57,802 nt of DNA from an uncultured Collinsella sp. (GTDB lineage Bacteria; Actinomycetota; Coriobacteriia; Coriobacteriales; Coriobacteriaceae), in contig CABUNJ010000015.1 of assembly GCA_902492935.1 (NCBI GenBank), positions 1 to 57,802 on the forward strand, in the 5' to 3' direction. This document shows, one piece after another, positions 1 to 8,375 of the stretch. Each line of letters starts with the position of its first letter. Positions within the stretch are counted from its first letter, which is position 1. Position numbers and translations under genes: made by a program. The notes beneath the pieces are model-generated. The model saw only the letters and a list, made by a program, of their open reading frames with translations. It searched no databases and was not told the origin of the DNA.

Positions 1-1
1 G

Positions 2-1249
2 CCCGCTGAGCTGGGCCTATGCCGGAATCTCTCCCACAGAAACCACCGAAGAGCCCAAAAACCAGATAGTACCGGCAGCGGCACCTACCTTGCCGCGCTC
101 GTGCGCGAACAGATCGAGACGGGGCATCGCGCCGCCGTGCTTTGCGGCGCGGCACCGGGTGATACCCAAGGCGAGCTGGACCGGCGTGCTGCCGTGTTTG
201 CCGTACCGTTCGAGTCGCCCGAGTTGCCGTTTCCCATCTGCGGTATGTCCGACGTCATGCCCTATCCCTCCACGCGCTATCGTGACCTGACGCCTTCGAT
301 GCTCAAGGCATTTGAGCGGGCATTTGCTGCAGCAATCGATCGGGCGATGGCTGAGTTTCGGCCCGATCTGGTGCTCTGCCATCACCTGTATCTGGTGACC
401 GCATTGGCGCGCGAGTGCGTCCGGGGCGTGCCGGTTGTTGCCGTGTGCCATTCGACCGACCTGCGCCAGCTGCGTTCGCATACGCTCGAGCGCGATCTCA
501 TCGTAAGTGCGGTTCGTCGGCTCGATGCCGTCTTTGCGCTCCATGCTGAGCAGGCTGAGCAGATTGGCCTGGTGTGCGGCGTCGATGCCGATCGCATCCA
601 CGTGATTGGGACGGGCTACGACCATCGCGTCTTCTGCCGCGACGCAAGCGTGGCGAGGCAGCCGGGATCGCTTGTGTACGTGGGCAAGATTTGCTTTAAA
701 AAGGGCGTCGAGTCGCTGGTTCGAGCTGTGTCATTGCCGATTGGCGATGGCGTCCGCTCATCTGGCTTGGTACTTGTGGGCGGCCGCGGGGACGATGCCG
801 AGTACGCGCGTATCGAGCGTTTGACCGCGGCCTCGGATGTGCCGGTGACGCTGGCGGGGCGCCTGGATAGCGATGAACTCGTGCGTGCCTACCGCAGTTC
901 CGACGTCTTTGTGCTGCCTTCGTTTTACGAAGGTTTGCCGCTCGTGACGATCGAGGCCCTCGCGTGCGGCTGCAAAGTTGTGGCGACCGATTTGCCCGGC
1001 ATTCGTCCCTGGATGGAGGCGATGCTTCCCGGTGCTCCCGTGACGTGGGTGGCGTCGCCGCGTATGACGGATGTCGACACGCCCGTGGCGGCCGACCTTC
1101 CGTTGTTTGAGCGCGCACTGGCAGATGCTATCGCGCAGGCGCTTGCGGCTCCGCCTTCGACGTTCGAGCCGTCGGCGGTCTCTTGGGAAGCGTGCCTGGG
1201 GCGTATACTTAAAGTCGTTAATTTGTTGGAAGGGGGTTCGTATGGCTAA
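2..1249 (+). CDS. Glycosyltransferase family 4 protein, 5' end outside window
   Basis: The reading frame is open to the left edge and has no ATG, GTG or TTG before the GTG at 101. Residues that look like the GT4 N-terminus (GSGTYLAALVREQ) already precede that GTG, so the true start probably lies outside the window. The C-terminal half has the GT-B nucleotide-sugar-binding signature: LVYVGKICFKKGVESL, then VLPSFYEGLPLVTIEALACG, with the conserved Glu pair around position 960. The family transfers sugars from activated donors to glycans or lipids; the acceptor cannot be told. The stop overlaps the start of selD by 8 nt, so the two are probably co-transcribed, although no functional link is obvious. 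Confidence 0.8.
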   Translation, partial: PAELGLCRNLSHRNHRRAQKPDSTGSGTYLAALVREQIETGHRAAVLCGAAPGDTQGELDRRAAVFAVPFESPELPFPICGMSDVMPYPSTRYRDLTPSMLKAFERAFAAAIDRAMAEFRPDLVLCHHLYLVTALARECVRGVPVVAVCHSTDLRQLRSHTLERDLIVSAVRRLDAVFALHAEQAEQIGLVCGVDADRIHVIGTGYDHRVFCRDASVARQPGSLVYVGKICFKKGVESLVRAVSLPIGDGVRSSGLVLVGGRGDDAEYARIERLTAASDVPVTLAGRLDSDELVRAYRSSDVFVLPSFYEGLPLVTIEALACGCKVVATDLPGIRPWMEAMLPGAPVTWVASPRMTDVDTPVAADLPLFERALADAIAQALAAPPSTFEPSAVSWEACLGRILKVVNLLEGGSYG

Positions 1250-2291
1250 GGACACCATGAGGCTCACGTCCATGACGGCCGCGAGCGGTTGAGCCGCTAA
1301 GTTGGCTCCCGGAGCCCTCGCCCAGGTCCTGGGCGATTTACCCAATGTGCATAACGACAACTTGCTCGTGGGGTTCGATACCTCCGACGATGCGAGCGTC
1401 TTCCGCGTAAGGGAGAACCTGGGGCTTGTGCAGTCCATCGACTTCTTCCCGCCGATGGTCGACGACCCGTTCCTGTTTGGCCAGATTGCCGCGGCCAACT
1501 CGCTGTCGGACATCTACGCCATGGGAGGGCGGCCTAGCCATGCCATGAACCTGCTCTGCATACCCAGTTGTCTGGGCATCGAGGTTGCCGGTCAGATTCT
1601 GGCGGGCGGCGCCGACAAGTGCGTCGAGGCCGGTTGCTCTATCGCGGGCGGTCACACCATCAACGACGACGAGCCCAAGTACGGCCTGTCCGTGAGCGGT
1701 TTTGTCGCGCTCGACCGTATGCTCGCCAACAGCGGCGCGCGCGTGGGCGATGTCCTGCTGCTGACCAAGGCGGTTGGCTCGGGCATCATCACCACGGCCA
1801 TTAAGGGCGAGCTCATCGAGCAGGACGAGGCCGCAGCCATGTTTGACTCGATGTGCACCCTCAACGAGGCGCCGATTCGTCTGGCCGAGGGACTTGAGCT
1901 TCACGGCTGCACCGACATTACGGGCTTTGGTCTGATCGGGCATGCGTGCGAGATGGCCGAGGGCTCGGGCGTGCAAATCGAGCTCGCGTCGGGGGCGGTG
2001 CCGCTCTTTAATCAGGTGCTCGACATGGCGCGTCTGGGTATTATCCCCGCGGGCTCCTACCGCAACCAGGACTTCTTTGGCCCGCGTGTAGCTGCCGACG
2101 ATGACCTGGAGCCGGGCATGCTGGATGCGCTGTACGATCCGCAGACTTCGGGCGGTTTGCTTATTGCGGCGCCCGCGGCGGATGCGGATGAGCTTGCGTG
2201 CCGTCTGCATGCCGAGGGGCGTGTTGCCGCCACAATCGGCCGCGTGTGCGAGTCGGTGCCGGACGGTCCTGCCGTCCACGTTGTCCGTTAA
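1242..2291 (+). CDS. selD: Selenide, water dikinase (selenophosphate synthase) with selenocysteine at codon 17
   Basis: It makes selenophosphate from selenide and ATP, the selenium donor for Sec-tRNA and other selenium uses. Translation starts at ATG 1242 behind GGAAGGGGG. An in-frame TGA at 1290-1292 is codon 17, the position of the catalytic Cys17/Sec of known SelD proteins, and sits in SG-U-AAK with the conserved Lys at residue 20. Downstream the frame reads on without a break: the NLLVGFDTSDDASVF metal/ATP-binding region, GGHTINDDEPKYGLSV, ITGFGLIGHACEM and the C-terminal DPQTSGGLL. The length, 349 residues, is normal. A SECIS-like hairpin follows the TGA. Calling a start after the TGA (1302) would remove the catalytic loop. 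It heads a selenium cluster with yedF, DUF3343 and a desulfurase gene. Confidence 0.95.
1319..1335 (+). promoter_or_regulatory. SECIS-like hairpin of selD
   Basis: CGCCC (1319-1323) pairs with GGGCG (1331-1335) around the loop AGGTCCT. Bacterial SECIS elements carry a GGU-type loop about 16-37 nt after the Sec UGA; here the loop begins 31 nt after the TGA at 1290-1292. It would bind SelB to recode the UGA. The structure is seen in the sequence; the function is inferred from position and loop. Confidence 0.75.
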
Positions 2292-2348
2292 CGACACGTT
2301 TATTGAGCTATGTACCGTTCTAAAACGATTTATTCGAAAGGAAAAACT

Positions 2349-2975
2349 ATGTCTACCAAGATTGAAGTCAATGCCATGGGCGATGCCTGCCCGCTGCCCG
2401 TCGTCAAGACGCTCAAAGCTCTGAAGCAGCTCGATGGCGAGGGCACCGTCGTGACCTCGGTCGATAACGAGACCGCCGTCAAGAACATCTCCAAGATGGC
2501 GCAGGAGAAGGGCTGCACGGCCTCGGTCGAGAAGGTTTCTGACGCCGAGTGGCACGTGACCGTGGCGACCTCTGGCGCCGTTGCCGTGGCCGATCCCGAG
2601 CAGGATGGCGCTGCCTTCTGTGATGCCAGCGCCGGCAAGGGCAAGCTCGTCATCTCCGTCTACACCGACTGCATGGGCCGCGGCGACGACGAGCTGGGCC
2701 ACAAGCTCATGAAGGCCTTCATCTTTGCCGTGACACAGCAGGAGGAGCTGCCCTCGACCATGCTGTTCTATAACGGCGGCGCCAAGCTCACCGTCGAGGG
2801 CTCACCGGTGCTCGACGACCTGAAGGGTCTGGCCGAGCAGGGCGTCGAGATCCTTACCTGCGGCACCTGCCTGGACCACTATGGCATTAAAGACCAGCTT
2901 GCGGTGGGCGAGGTCACCAACATGTACGTGATCGTGGAGAAGATGGAGCAGGCCGTGCGCGTCGTGCGCCCGTAG
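2349..2975 (+). CDS. yedF: YedF-like putative selenium metabolism protein (TusA + DsrE-like domains)
   Basis: The first 75 residues form a TusA/SirA-like domain with the sulfur/selenium-carrying Cys in GDACPLPVVKTLKAL (Cys at residue 13). The second half (from about residue 100, KLVISVYTDCMGRGDDELG) is DsrE-like and has a second Cys pair, LTCGTCLDHYG. This two-domain arrangement matches the family found beside selD in bacteria that use selenium, and its role is thought to be selenium carriage or donation. The start at ATG 2349 follows GAAAGGAAAAACT. It lies 57 nt after selD and 19 nt before the DUF3343 gene, so an operon is likely. Confidence 0.85.
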   Translation: MSTKIEVNAMGDACPLPVVKTLKALKQLDGEGTVVTSVDNETAVKNISKMAQEKGCTASVEKVSDAEWHVTVATSGAVAVADPEQDGAAFCDASAGKGKLVISVYTDCMGRGDDELGHKLMKAFIFAVTQQEELPSTMLFYNGGAKLTVEGSPVLDDLKGLAEQGVEILTCGTCLDHYGIKDQLAVGEVTNMYVIVEKMEQAVRVVRP

Positions 2976-2994
2976 CGTATTGGTTGGAGTTGCC

Positions 2995-3246
2995 ATGAGG
3001 GAGAAGCGCCCGGCGCTTGTCATCACGTTTCCCACCACGGCGGCCGCCATGGGCTGCGAGTCCCTGTGCATCGAGCGCGGCCTTCCCGGGCGAACGATTC
3101 CCGTGCCCGGGGAGGTCGCCGCTGGCTGCGGTCTGGCGTGGAAGGCGTTGCCTGCCGATGAGGAGCTGCTGCGCGGCGAACTCGCCTCGGCGGGCGTTCC
3201 CACCGAGGGCTATACCGTGATTGATATGTGGGAGGTCGTGCGATGA
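2995..3246 (+). CDS. DUF3343 domain protein (putative Se/S carrier)
   Basis: An 83-residue protein with the DUF3343 hallmarks: a CESLCIERGLPGRTIP segment and the glycine-rich AAGCGLAWK motif with a conserved Cys. Members are small putative sulfur or selenium carriers, often beside selD and yedF; the biochemistry is not settled. ATG 2995 is preferred to the in-frame TTG at 2980 because TTGGAGTTG supplies a ribosome-binding site just before it. Its stop overlaps the next start (ATGA at 3243-3246), which points to translational coupling with the desulfurase-like gene. A paralogue lies at 30843-31238. Confidence 0.75.
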   Translation: MREKRPALVITFPTTAAAMGCESLCIERGLPGRTIPVPGEVAAGCGLAWKALPADEELLRGELASAGVPTEGYTVIDMWEVVR

Positions 3247-4382
3247 TCTACCTGGATAACGCGGCGACGACCATGCACAAGCCGCAGACGGTCATCGATG
3301 CCGTGACGCAGGCGATGTGCTCGCTCGGCAATGCCGGGCGCGGCGCCACGTCGGGTGCCCTCGATGCCGCTCGTACGATTCACGCTTGCCGTGCCAAGCT
3401 TGCGCGCCTTTTTGGTTGCCCGAGGGCGGACCATGTGTGTTTTACGCCCAACTCCACGGCGGCGCTCAACACCGCCATCAACGGGGTGGTGCGCCCCGGC
3501 GACCGCGTGGTCACGACGATGCTTGAGCACAATTCCGTGCTGCGTCCGCTCAACCGTCTGGCGGTAGAGCGGGGTGTGACCGTTGAACATGCGGGCTGTG
3601 ACGCGAACGGCGTGCTCGACTACGATCAGCTCGAGCGGCTGGTCACGCCCGGTACGCGTGCCGTGGTGGTGACGCATGCCTCTAACGTGACCGGCAACGC
3701 CGTTGATGTTGCACGTGTGGCGGCTGTGGCTCATGCGGCTGGTGCGCTCGTGATTGTCGATGCCTCGCAGTCTGCCGGCACGGCGCATATCGATATGCAG
3801 GCCATGGGGCTCGACGTCGTGTGCTTTACCGGCCACAAGGGGCTCATGGGGCCTCAAGGCACCGGCGGCCTGGCCGTGGCGGAGGGCGTTGACATGGCTC
3901 CGTGGGCCATGGGCGGCACGGGCGTGCACAGTTTCGATGCACTGCAGCCGCTTGAGTGGCCCACGCGCCTTGAGGCGGGCACGCTCAACGGTCACGGCAT
4001 CGCGGGACTTTCCGCAGGTCTTGACTTTATCGAGGCACAAGGCGGGGTCGAGGCGATTGCGGCTCGTGAGCGCGCGCTTGCCGAACGTTTCCTCGCCGGC
4101 GTTCGCGAAATCCCCGGCATTGCGCTCTACGGTGCGTTTGATCAGCCTGCGCGCTCGGCGATCGTCTCACTCAACGTGGGCGATATCGACTCTGCCGAGA
4201 TCTCGGACGCGCTTATGCAAGGGTGGGGGATTGCGACGCGCCCCGGTGCCCATTGCGCTCCGCTCATGCACCGCGCGCTCGGGACCGAGCGCCAGGGTAT
4301 CGTTCGCTTCTCGTTTGGGTATTTCAACACGGCCGAGGAAGTCGACACCGCGATTGACGCTTTGCGCGATTTAGCCTGCTAG
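3243..4382 (+). CDS. Class V aminotransferase / cysteine desulfurase-like protein
   Basis: A fold-type I PLP enzyme of about 379 residues. It opens with MIYLDNAATTMHKPQ, typical of SufS/NifS-like desulfurases. The PLP lysine is in CFTGHKGLMGPQGTGGL (about residue 201), the substrate-facing His is in TMLEHNSVLRPL, and the C-terminus has RPGAHCAPLMHRALG, the region of the catalytic Cys loop. It presumably releases sulfur, or selenium, from cysteine or selenocysteine to a carrier. Overlap with DUF3343 and proximity to selD and yedF suggest that selenium delivery is its job; that part is inference, and a general cysteine desulfurase is the alternative. A terminator follows at 4398. Confidence 0.8.
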   Translation: MIYLDNAATTMHKPQTVIDAVTQAMCSLGNAGRGATSGALDAARTIHACRAKLARLFGCPRADHVCFTPNSTAALNTAINGVVRPGDRVVTTMLEHNSVLRPLNRLAVERGVTVEHAGCDANGVLDYDQLERLVTPGTRAVVVTHASNVTGNAVDVARVAAVAHAAGALVIVDASQSAGTAHIDMQAMGLDVVCFTGHKGLMGPQGTGGLAVAEGVDMAPWAMGGTGVHSFDALQPLEWPTRLEAGTLNGHGIAGLSAGLDFIEAQGGVEAIAARERALAERFLAGVREIPGIALYGAFDQPARSAIVSLNVGDIDSAEISDALMQGWGIATRPGAHCAPLMHRALGTERQGIVRFSFGYFNTAEEVDTAIDALRDLAC

Positions 4383-4397
4383 AGCGTATATACTTGC

Positions 4398-4430
4398 GGG
4401 ACGGGTCTTTTGCCCGTCCCGTTTTTGTTT
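4398..4430 (+). terminator. Rho-independent terminator after selenium cluster
   Basis: GGGACGGG and CCCGTCCC form an 8-bp stem with a 7-nt loop, followed by GTTTTTGTTT. It sits 16 nt after the desulfurase-like stop and ends the selD cluster. Confidence 0.85.
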
Positions 4431-4449
4431 CGACCCGAAAGGTGTGCCT

Positions 4450-5808
4450 ATGGCCTCATCCGCCCCGCGCGGCCTGCGCTCCGACCATGTCGTTACCGTC
4501 GGCATTGCGCTGTTCTCGATGCTCTTTGGCGCCGGTAACCTCATCATTCCGCCGTTGCTGGCACTTCAGGCCGGCACAGCCACGCCGCTTGCCATGATCG
4601 GCTTTTTGATTGCCGCTATCGGTCTGCCTGTTATGGGCTTTATCGCCGTCGCGCTCGCCGGAACGGCGCGTGAGCTTGCCGGCCGCGTGCACCCCAAGTT
4701 CGGTGAGTTCTTTGTCGCGGCGGTGTATCTGGCCATCGGCCCGTGTCTGGCTATTCCGCGCACGAGCTCCACGGCCTTCGAAATGCTGGTGCCGCTGCTG
4801 CCCGAGGGCGTTTCGCTCGGCGCAGCACGTCTGGTGTTTGCCATCGGGTTCTTCGTCGTCGCGTTTGTGCTCACGCTGCGCCCAGGTGTCATCACGCGCG
4901 TGCTCGGCCGCATTACGGGCCCCGCGCTCATCGCGCTCATCGTGCTGGTCGTGGGTGCTGCCGTGATCTCGCCGCTGGGACCGGCTGCCACGCCGCAGGC
5001 CCCCTACAATGCCGGTGCAGCCGTGCAGGGCTTCTTGACCGGCTACCAGACCATGGACCTGCTTGCGTCGCTCGCCTTTGGCATCATCATCGCCGAGACC
5101 ATCCATGAGCTGGGCGTTACCGACGACAAGCGCGTGGCCTTCGAGATTTCGCGTTCCGGTGTGATCGCCGGCGTGCTCATGGCCATCATCTACTGCGGCT
5201 TGGGCCTTGCCGGTATGCAGCTCGGCACCGTGATGCCCGACGCTACCAACGGCGCCGCCATCCTCGCCCGTTCGGCCTCCATGCATTTTGGGCTTGCCGG
5301 CACGGTCGTGGTCTTTGCGATCTTTTTCCTTGCCTGCATGAACGTGTGCATCGGCCTCATCAGCTGCTGCTCGCGTTACTTCTGCGAGACGTATGTGGTC
5401 GAAGGGGGAGCGGAGGCTTCCGAGGAGGCCATGCGCCGCCCCTTTGCGGTTCTCGCCTTTGTGTTCGCGGCGTTTTCATGCGTGCTCTCCAACGTTGGCC
5501 TTGATATGATCCTTATGTTCTCGGTGCCCATGCTCAACGCCTTGTATCCCGTTGCCATCGTACTGGTACTGATGGGCCTGGTGCGCGGCTTTTGCGATGC
5601 TCATCCACAGGTGTGGGTGTGGGTCGGCGGCGTGGTTGCTGTGCAGAGTGTGATCACCTCGGTCCGCGATGCGTTCTTTGCGGGCGCGTGGCTGCCGTTC
5701 GATGCACTGCCGCTTGCGGACATTGGAGCCGCGTGGGCGCCGGTTGCCGTGGTTGCCTTTGTGATCGGTCTGCTCCATAGTCGTTTTGTCGCACATTCGA
5801 GGAGCTAA
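4450..5808 (+). CDS. brnQ: Branched-chain amino acid transport system II carrier protein
   Basis: A cation-coupled Leu/Ile/Val importer of the LIVCS family in the cytoplasmic membrane. The N-terminus has the family signature ALFSMLFGAGNLIIPPLL, followed by about twelve hydrophobic segments spread over 452 residues, which is the normal length. GPCLAIPRTSSTAFE is a further conserved stretch. The start at ATG 4450 follows GAAAGG at 4437-4442. The gene stands alone between the selenium-cluster terminator and a tRNA promoter, so it is probably monocistronic. Nothing in the sequence points to a particular regulator. Confidence 0.92.
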   Translation: MASSAPRGLRSDHVVTVGIALFSMLFGAGNLIIPPLLALQAGTATPLAMIGFLIAAIGLPVMGFIAVALAGTARELAGRVHPKFGEFFVAAVYLAIGPCLAIPRTSSTAFEMLVPLLPEGVSLGAARLVFAIGFFVVAFVLTLRPGVITRVLGRITGPALIALIVLVVGAAVISPLGPAATPQAPYNAGAAVQGFLTGYQTMDLLASLAFGIIIAETIHELGVTDDKRVAFEISRSGVIAGVLMAIIYCGLGLAGMQLGTVMPDATNGAAILARSASMHFGLAGTVVVFAIFFLACMNVCIGLISCCSRYFCETYVVEGGAEASEEAMRRPFAVLAFVFAAFSCVLSNVGLDMILMFSVPMLNALYPVAIVLVLMGLVRGFCDAHPQVWVWVGGVVAVQSVITSVRDAFFAGAWLPFDALPLADIGAAWAPVAVVAFVIGLLHSRFVAHSRS

Positions 5809-5819
5809 GGCATCAATGC

Positions 5820-5848
5820 TTGCACAGGCGGGGAGTCTCCCCTATAAT
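5820..5848 (+). promoter_or_regulatory. Sigma-70-type promoter for the tRNA pair
   Basis: TTGCAC (5820-5825) and a perfect TATAAT (5843-5848) are separated by exactly 17 nt. The first tRNA starts about 50 nt downstream. No gene lies between. Confidence 0.75.
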
Positions 5849-5899
5849 TTCCTTCGCTTTGGGACACGCAAGGTTTAGACCTTAGCTGCTCAACACCTT

Positions 5900-5976
5900 C
5901 GGGACGTGGCGCAGTTTGGTAGCGCGCCTGCTTTGGGAGCAGGATGTCGCAGGTTCAAATCCTGTCGTCCCGACCA
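5900..5976 (+). tRNA. tRNA-Pro (anticodon TGG)
   Basis: The acceptor stem CGGGACG/CGTCCCG, the anticodon loop TTTGGGA with TGG, the T loop TTCAAAT and an encoded CCA end can all be seen. The length is 77 nt. Confidence 0.97.
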
Positions 5977-5982
5977 TATCTT

Positions 5983-6056
5983 GCGGGCGTAGTTCAATGG
6001 TAGAACCCCAGCCTTCCAAGCTGATGACGCGGGTTCGATTCCCGTCGCCCGCTCCA
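5983..6056 (+). tRNA. tRNA-Gly (anticodon TCC)
   Basis: The acceptor stem GCGGGCG/CGCCCGC, the anticodon loop CTTCCAA with TCC, the T loop TTCGATT and an encoded CCA end can be seen. It starts 6 nt after the tRNA-Pro gene, so the two share a transcript. Confidence 0.97.
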
Positions 6057-6067
6057 CAAGATAGATG

Positions 6068-6104
6068 AATGGCTCTAGTTCCTTTTGGGACCAGAGCCAT
6101 TTTC
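6068..6104 (+). terminator. Terminator after tRNA-Gly
   Basis: AATGGCTCT pairs with AGAGCCATT, followed by TTCATATA. The T-tract is short but the position, 11 nt after the tRNA, fits. Confidence 0.6.
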
Positions 6105-6122
6105 ATATACATGCCGGGGACT

Positions 6123-6204
6123 CCACATCCCCTCCTAAGTTGCGGTGAAATACGGACTGTTTTTCGGCTTTTATGGCCCATGTAGTCCGTATTTCACCGC
6201 AACT
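6123..6204 (+). repeat. Palindromic repeat family 1, copy A
   Basis: Two perfect 21-nt arms (6138-6158 and 6184-6204) start with AGTTGCGGTGAAATA. A tag CATCCCCTC precedes the left arm. Other copies are at 7419, 45160 and 46984. The tag gives the otherwise symmetric element a direction, here plus, downstream of the tRNA-Gly gene. The stretch from 6205 to 6389 holds no recognisable gene. Confidence 0.9.
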
Positions 6205-6389
6205 ATTTGTAAGGTTGGATTTTGATGCCGTTGGGAGGGTCGTAGCGACCGTCTACCGAGAGTGTAAATATTTTTTGAACCTCTGACCTGCGACGTCAAG
6301 CTTTTGGTCAGCTTTTGGCAAGGCCTACGGACGGAAGCATGCGATAGCGTAATGGTATTCTCTCCGCCGTGACGGTTATGGGGTTGGCC

Positions 6390-7391
6390 ATGCTCGATAA
6401 AGGCAAACATATTCCGCAGTCATATGCAAGGATGCTATTCTCGGCCCTTGGAATTCATCAAGATGGACAGCTGCTTATAACAATTGATCCTTGGGATGAA
6501 CGCCGTGCGCGCGAGCTTATGCAGGAAGAGCTCATGCTTCGTCTTTACAACCATGTGTATGCGGATCCGGTCTATTGGAATAATCTTGGGGTTGAAGATC
6601 GCATCTTTCAGCTGGCATCCGCTATTGCAGTCGTTGAACCGGATGCTGTGTTTTGCGGATCGACGGCAGCGCTGCTCTACGGCATCGGCTCTGCGTATAC
6701 GCTACTTGATAAAGTGCAAGTGCTGCTGCCGCGGTCTACAAGACGTGATACGTATGAGTTCGTTGAATACAAGCGCTGGCGGGCGGGCGAAGTGTGGCGG
6801 CTCGGTCTGTTTACGCTGACGGATCCGTATCGAACGGTTGTTGATATCGCCCGAACGAGCGCCTTTCGCTATGCGCTGGGCTATGTCGATGGCTTGGCCC
6901 GTGAGTATGATGTCGAACGCGAAGAGCTGCGAGCATATGCGCAGGCAAATTGCCGAGGGCTGCATGGCATCGCGCGTGCTTTTGACGTTTTTGATTATAT
7001 GGATGGCAGGTCAGACAATGGCGGCGAGTCTGAGGCGAGAGCAGCGATGATTCTCGCTGGGGTTGCCGCGCCCGAGCTTCAAGTTGAGATAACGCGACCG
7101 GGAAACGCTGGCTATTATCTAGCAGATTATGGCTGGCAGATGCCAGACGGCTCATGGACGCTGGCAGAGCTGCATGGGCTAGGCAAGTTTGAAGACGAGG
7201 CTCAAAATAATCCAGAGCGGGCGGCGGCAAAAACGTATCGAGCGGCCCTCATACGCGACGCGAACCTTCGCGCCATGGGCCACAACATCATTCATTTCAA
7301 ACTCTCGGACACCTACGACGTAGAATCGTTCGGTGCCATGATGCGCGGTTACGGCATTCCGACAACAAAACCCTACGCCGAATCCCGATAG
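6390..7391 (+). CDS. AbiEi-like N-terminal region with Vsr/DUF559-like nuclease C-terminus, putative
   Basis: A 333-residue protein of lower GC than its neighbours. The middle part (VFCGSTAALLYGIGS, LLPRSTRRDTYEF, LGLFTLTDPYRTVVDIAR) resembles the AbiEi-type transcriptional regulator/antitoxin proteins common in actinobacteria. The C-terminus has a PD-(D/E)XK-like pattern: LADYGW, TLAELHGLGKF and a later R-D-x-N-L-x-x-MGHN segment, as in DUF559/Vsr-fold proteins. No AbiEii-type nucleotidyltransferase partner is adjacent. ATG 6390 is preferred (GGGG at 6380-6383 upstream); ATG 6378 and GTG 6369 are in frame too. Family placement is by motif reading only, so the function is tentative. It lies between repeat copies A and B. 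Confidence 0.65.
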   Translation: MLDKGKHIPQSYARMLFSALGIHQDGQLLITIDPWDERRARELMQEELMLRLYNHVYADPVYWNNLGVEDRIFQLASAIAVVEPDAVFCGSTAALLYGIGSAYTLLDKVQVLLPRSTRRDTYEFVEYKRWRAGEVWRLGLFTLTDPYRTVVDIARTSAFRYALGYVDGLAREYDVEREELRAYAQANCRGLHGIARAFDVFDYMDGRSDNGGESEARAAMILAGVAAPELQVEITRPGNAGYYLADYGWQMPDGSWTLAELHGLGKFEDEAQNNPERAAAKTYRAALIRDANLRAMGHNIIHFKLSDTYDVESFGAMMRGYGIPTTKPYAESR

Positions 7392-7418
7392 CGAAATCGT
7401 TCGCAGCCAACCTTCAAT

Positions 7419-7501
7419 AAGTTGCGGTGAAATACGGACTGTTGAGGCCTTTAAAGGCATGAAACAGTCCGTATTTCACCGCAACTTAAGAGGGGATGGG
7501 G
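7419..7501 (-). repeat. Palindromic repeat family 1, copy B
   Basis: Perfect 25-nt arms (7419-7443 and 7463-7487) share GTTGCGGTGAAATA with copy A, and the loop contains the self-complementary GCCTTTAAAGGC. The CCCCTC tag lies on the right (as GAGGGGATG after 7488), so this copy points to the minus strand, downstream of the PIN toxin gene. Confidence 0.9.
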
Positions 7502-7532
7502 TTGAGGGACGGGCGATGCCGTTGCCTGTCGG

Positions 7533-8009
7533 TTAGTGGCGACCGTGGTGGCGGAGCTTGTCGATGGTGGCGTCGGTGTTGCGGCTGCGGGATTCGGCGA
7601 CGCGGTCGCGAGCGTCGGCTGCGGTTTGGCGCTTGCGGCGGTAATCGATCATGCCTTGGATGATGGGCTTGCCAAAGCTCACGACATCATCGTTGTAGAT
7701 GGCGGTTCGGGCTGCGAGGAGGCAGTCGGAAAAGTCCATATGGGTCTTGCCAAAGAGTTTGACGGCAAGGGCGACAACGGTGGGCTCGTCGACCATGACG
7801 TCATCGAGCAGCCTTTTCAAGGCCGCGGCAATCTCAACGCGGGGAACCTTATAGACGTCGCGCAGCGTGACCACGACGCGCGTGATGATTTCGGGGTAGA
7901 CACGAGCAGTGCGCGTGGCGATGACCTTGGCGGCGCGCGGTGACAGAACTTCGTCGTCGTCAAGCAGGTAGCGTAGGATGACGGTCTCGTCGATGATGGT
8001 GCTACTCAT
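7533..8009 (-). CDS. PIN-domain toxin of a type II toxin-antitoxin pair, putative
   Basis: 158 residues. The N-terminus, IIDETVILRYLLDDDEVLSPRA, and the C-terminal acidic stretch MDFSDCLLAARTAIYNDDVV follow the PIN fold, in which spaced Asp/Glu residues bind the metal of an RNase. The first acidic position is Asp8, but the usual D-x-N is here D-E-T, so the Asn is missing. Its start overlaps the stop of the upstream antitoxin-like gene by 8 nt (8002-8009), the usual antitoxin-first TA arrangement. The family would cleave RNA and arrest growth. The tail after residue 125 is Arg-rich and probably disordered. Confidence 0.75.
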   Translation of the reverse strand: MSSTIIDETVILRYLLDDDEVLSPRAAKVIATRTARVYPEIITRVVVTLRDVYKVPRVEIAAALKRLLDDVMVDEPTVVALAVKLFGKTHMDFSDCLLAARTAIYNDDVVSFGKPIIQGMIDYRRKRQTAADARDRVAESRSRNTDATIDKLRHHGRH

Positions 8010-8325
8010 GGATATCTACTTCCTCGGGACCCAAAATCGAATCGTCGCTTTCTGTAGCAAGGTACTCAATCCAGGCATTGCGCTCCTCGGAGCGGCGATT
8101 GGGGTCCCCATATGCTTTGAGCGATCCATAGGCGGCGGTGCCGTCCTTTGAGCGCACGGCGACCGGCTGAAAGGGAAGCTTGCGCATCAAAATGCTCTGC
8201 GCGACAAAAAGGCGCACGGCCTCGGCGAGCGATGTGCCCATGGCGTCGTAGAGACGCTCGGCATGCTGCTTATCTTCCTCGCGAATGCGCACCTGCAGGA
8301 TGGCTCGTTTTTGAGTCGATGACAT
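8002..8325 (-). CDS. RelB/DinJ-like ribbon-helix-helix antitoxin, putative
   Basis: 107 residues. The N-terminus (ILQVRIREEDKQHAERLYDAMG, then TSLAEAVRLFVAQSI) has the beta-strand and two helices of the RHH fold found in RelB/DinJ antitoxins. The C-terminal part is acidic and probably wraps the toxin. ATG 8325 is preferred to GTG 8328 because GGGAGG lies 6-7 nt before it on the minus strand. The pair probably represses its own promoter; an inverted repeat GGCTA-ATAA-TAGCC at 8376-8389 upstream is a candidate operator. Confidence 0.75.
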   Translation of the reverse strand: MSSTQKRAILQVRIREEDKQHAERLYDAMGTSLAEAVRLFVAQSILMRKLPFQPVAVRSKDGTAAYGSLKAYGDPNRRSEERNAWIEYLATESDDSILGPEEVDIHE

Positions 8326-8375
8326 CACTGGCCTCCCTTAATGAGCGTGCAATTTGAATAGTCAAATACAGCATC

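Noticed and set aside
6123..7501. Copies A and B of family 1 as terminal inverted repeats of a transposon carrying the AbiEi-like gene
   Set aside because: There is no transposase or target duplication, two further copies lie 38 kb away, and the orientation of each is explained by the gene that ends next to it.
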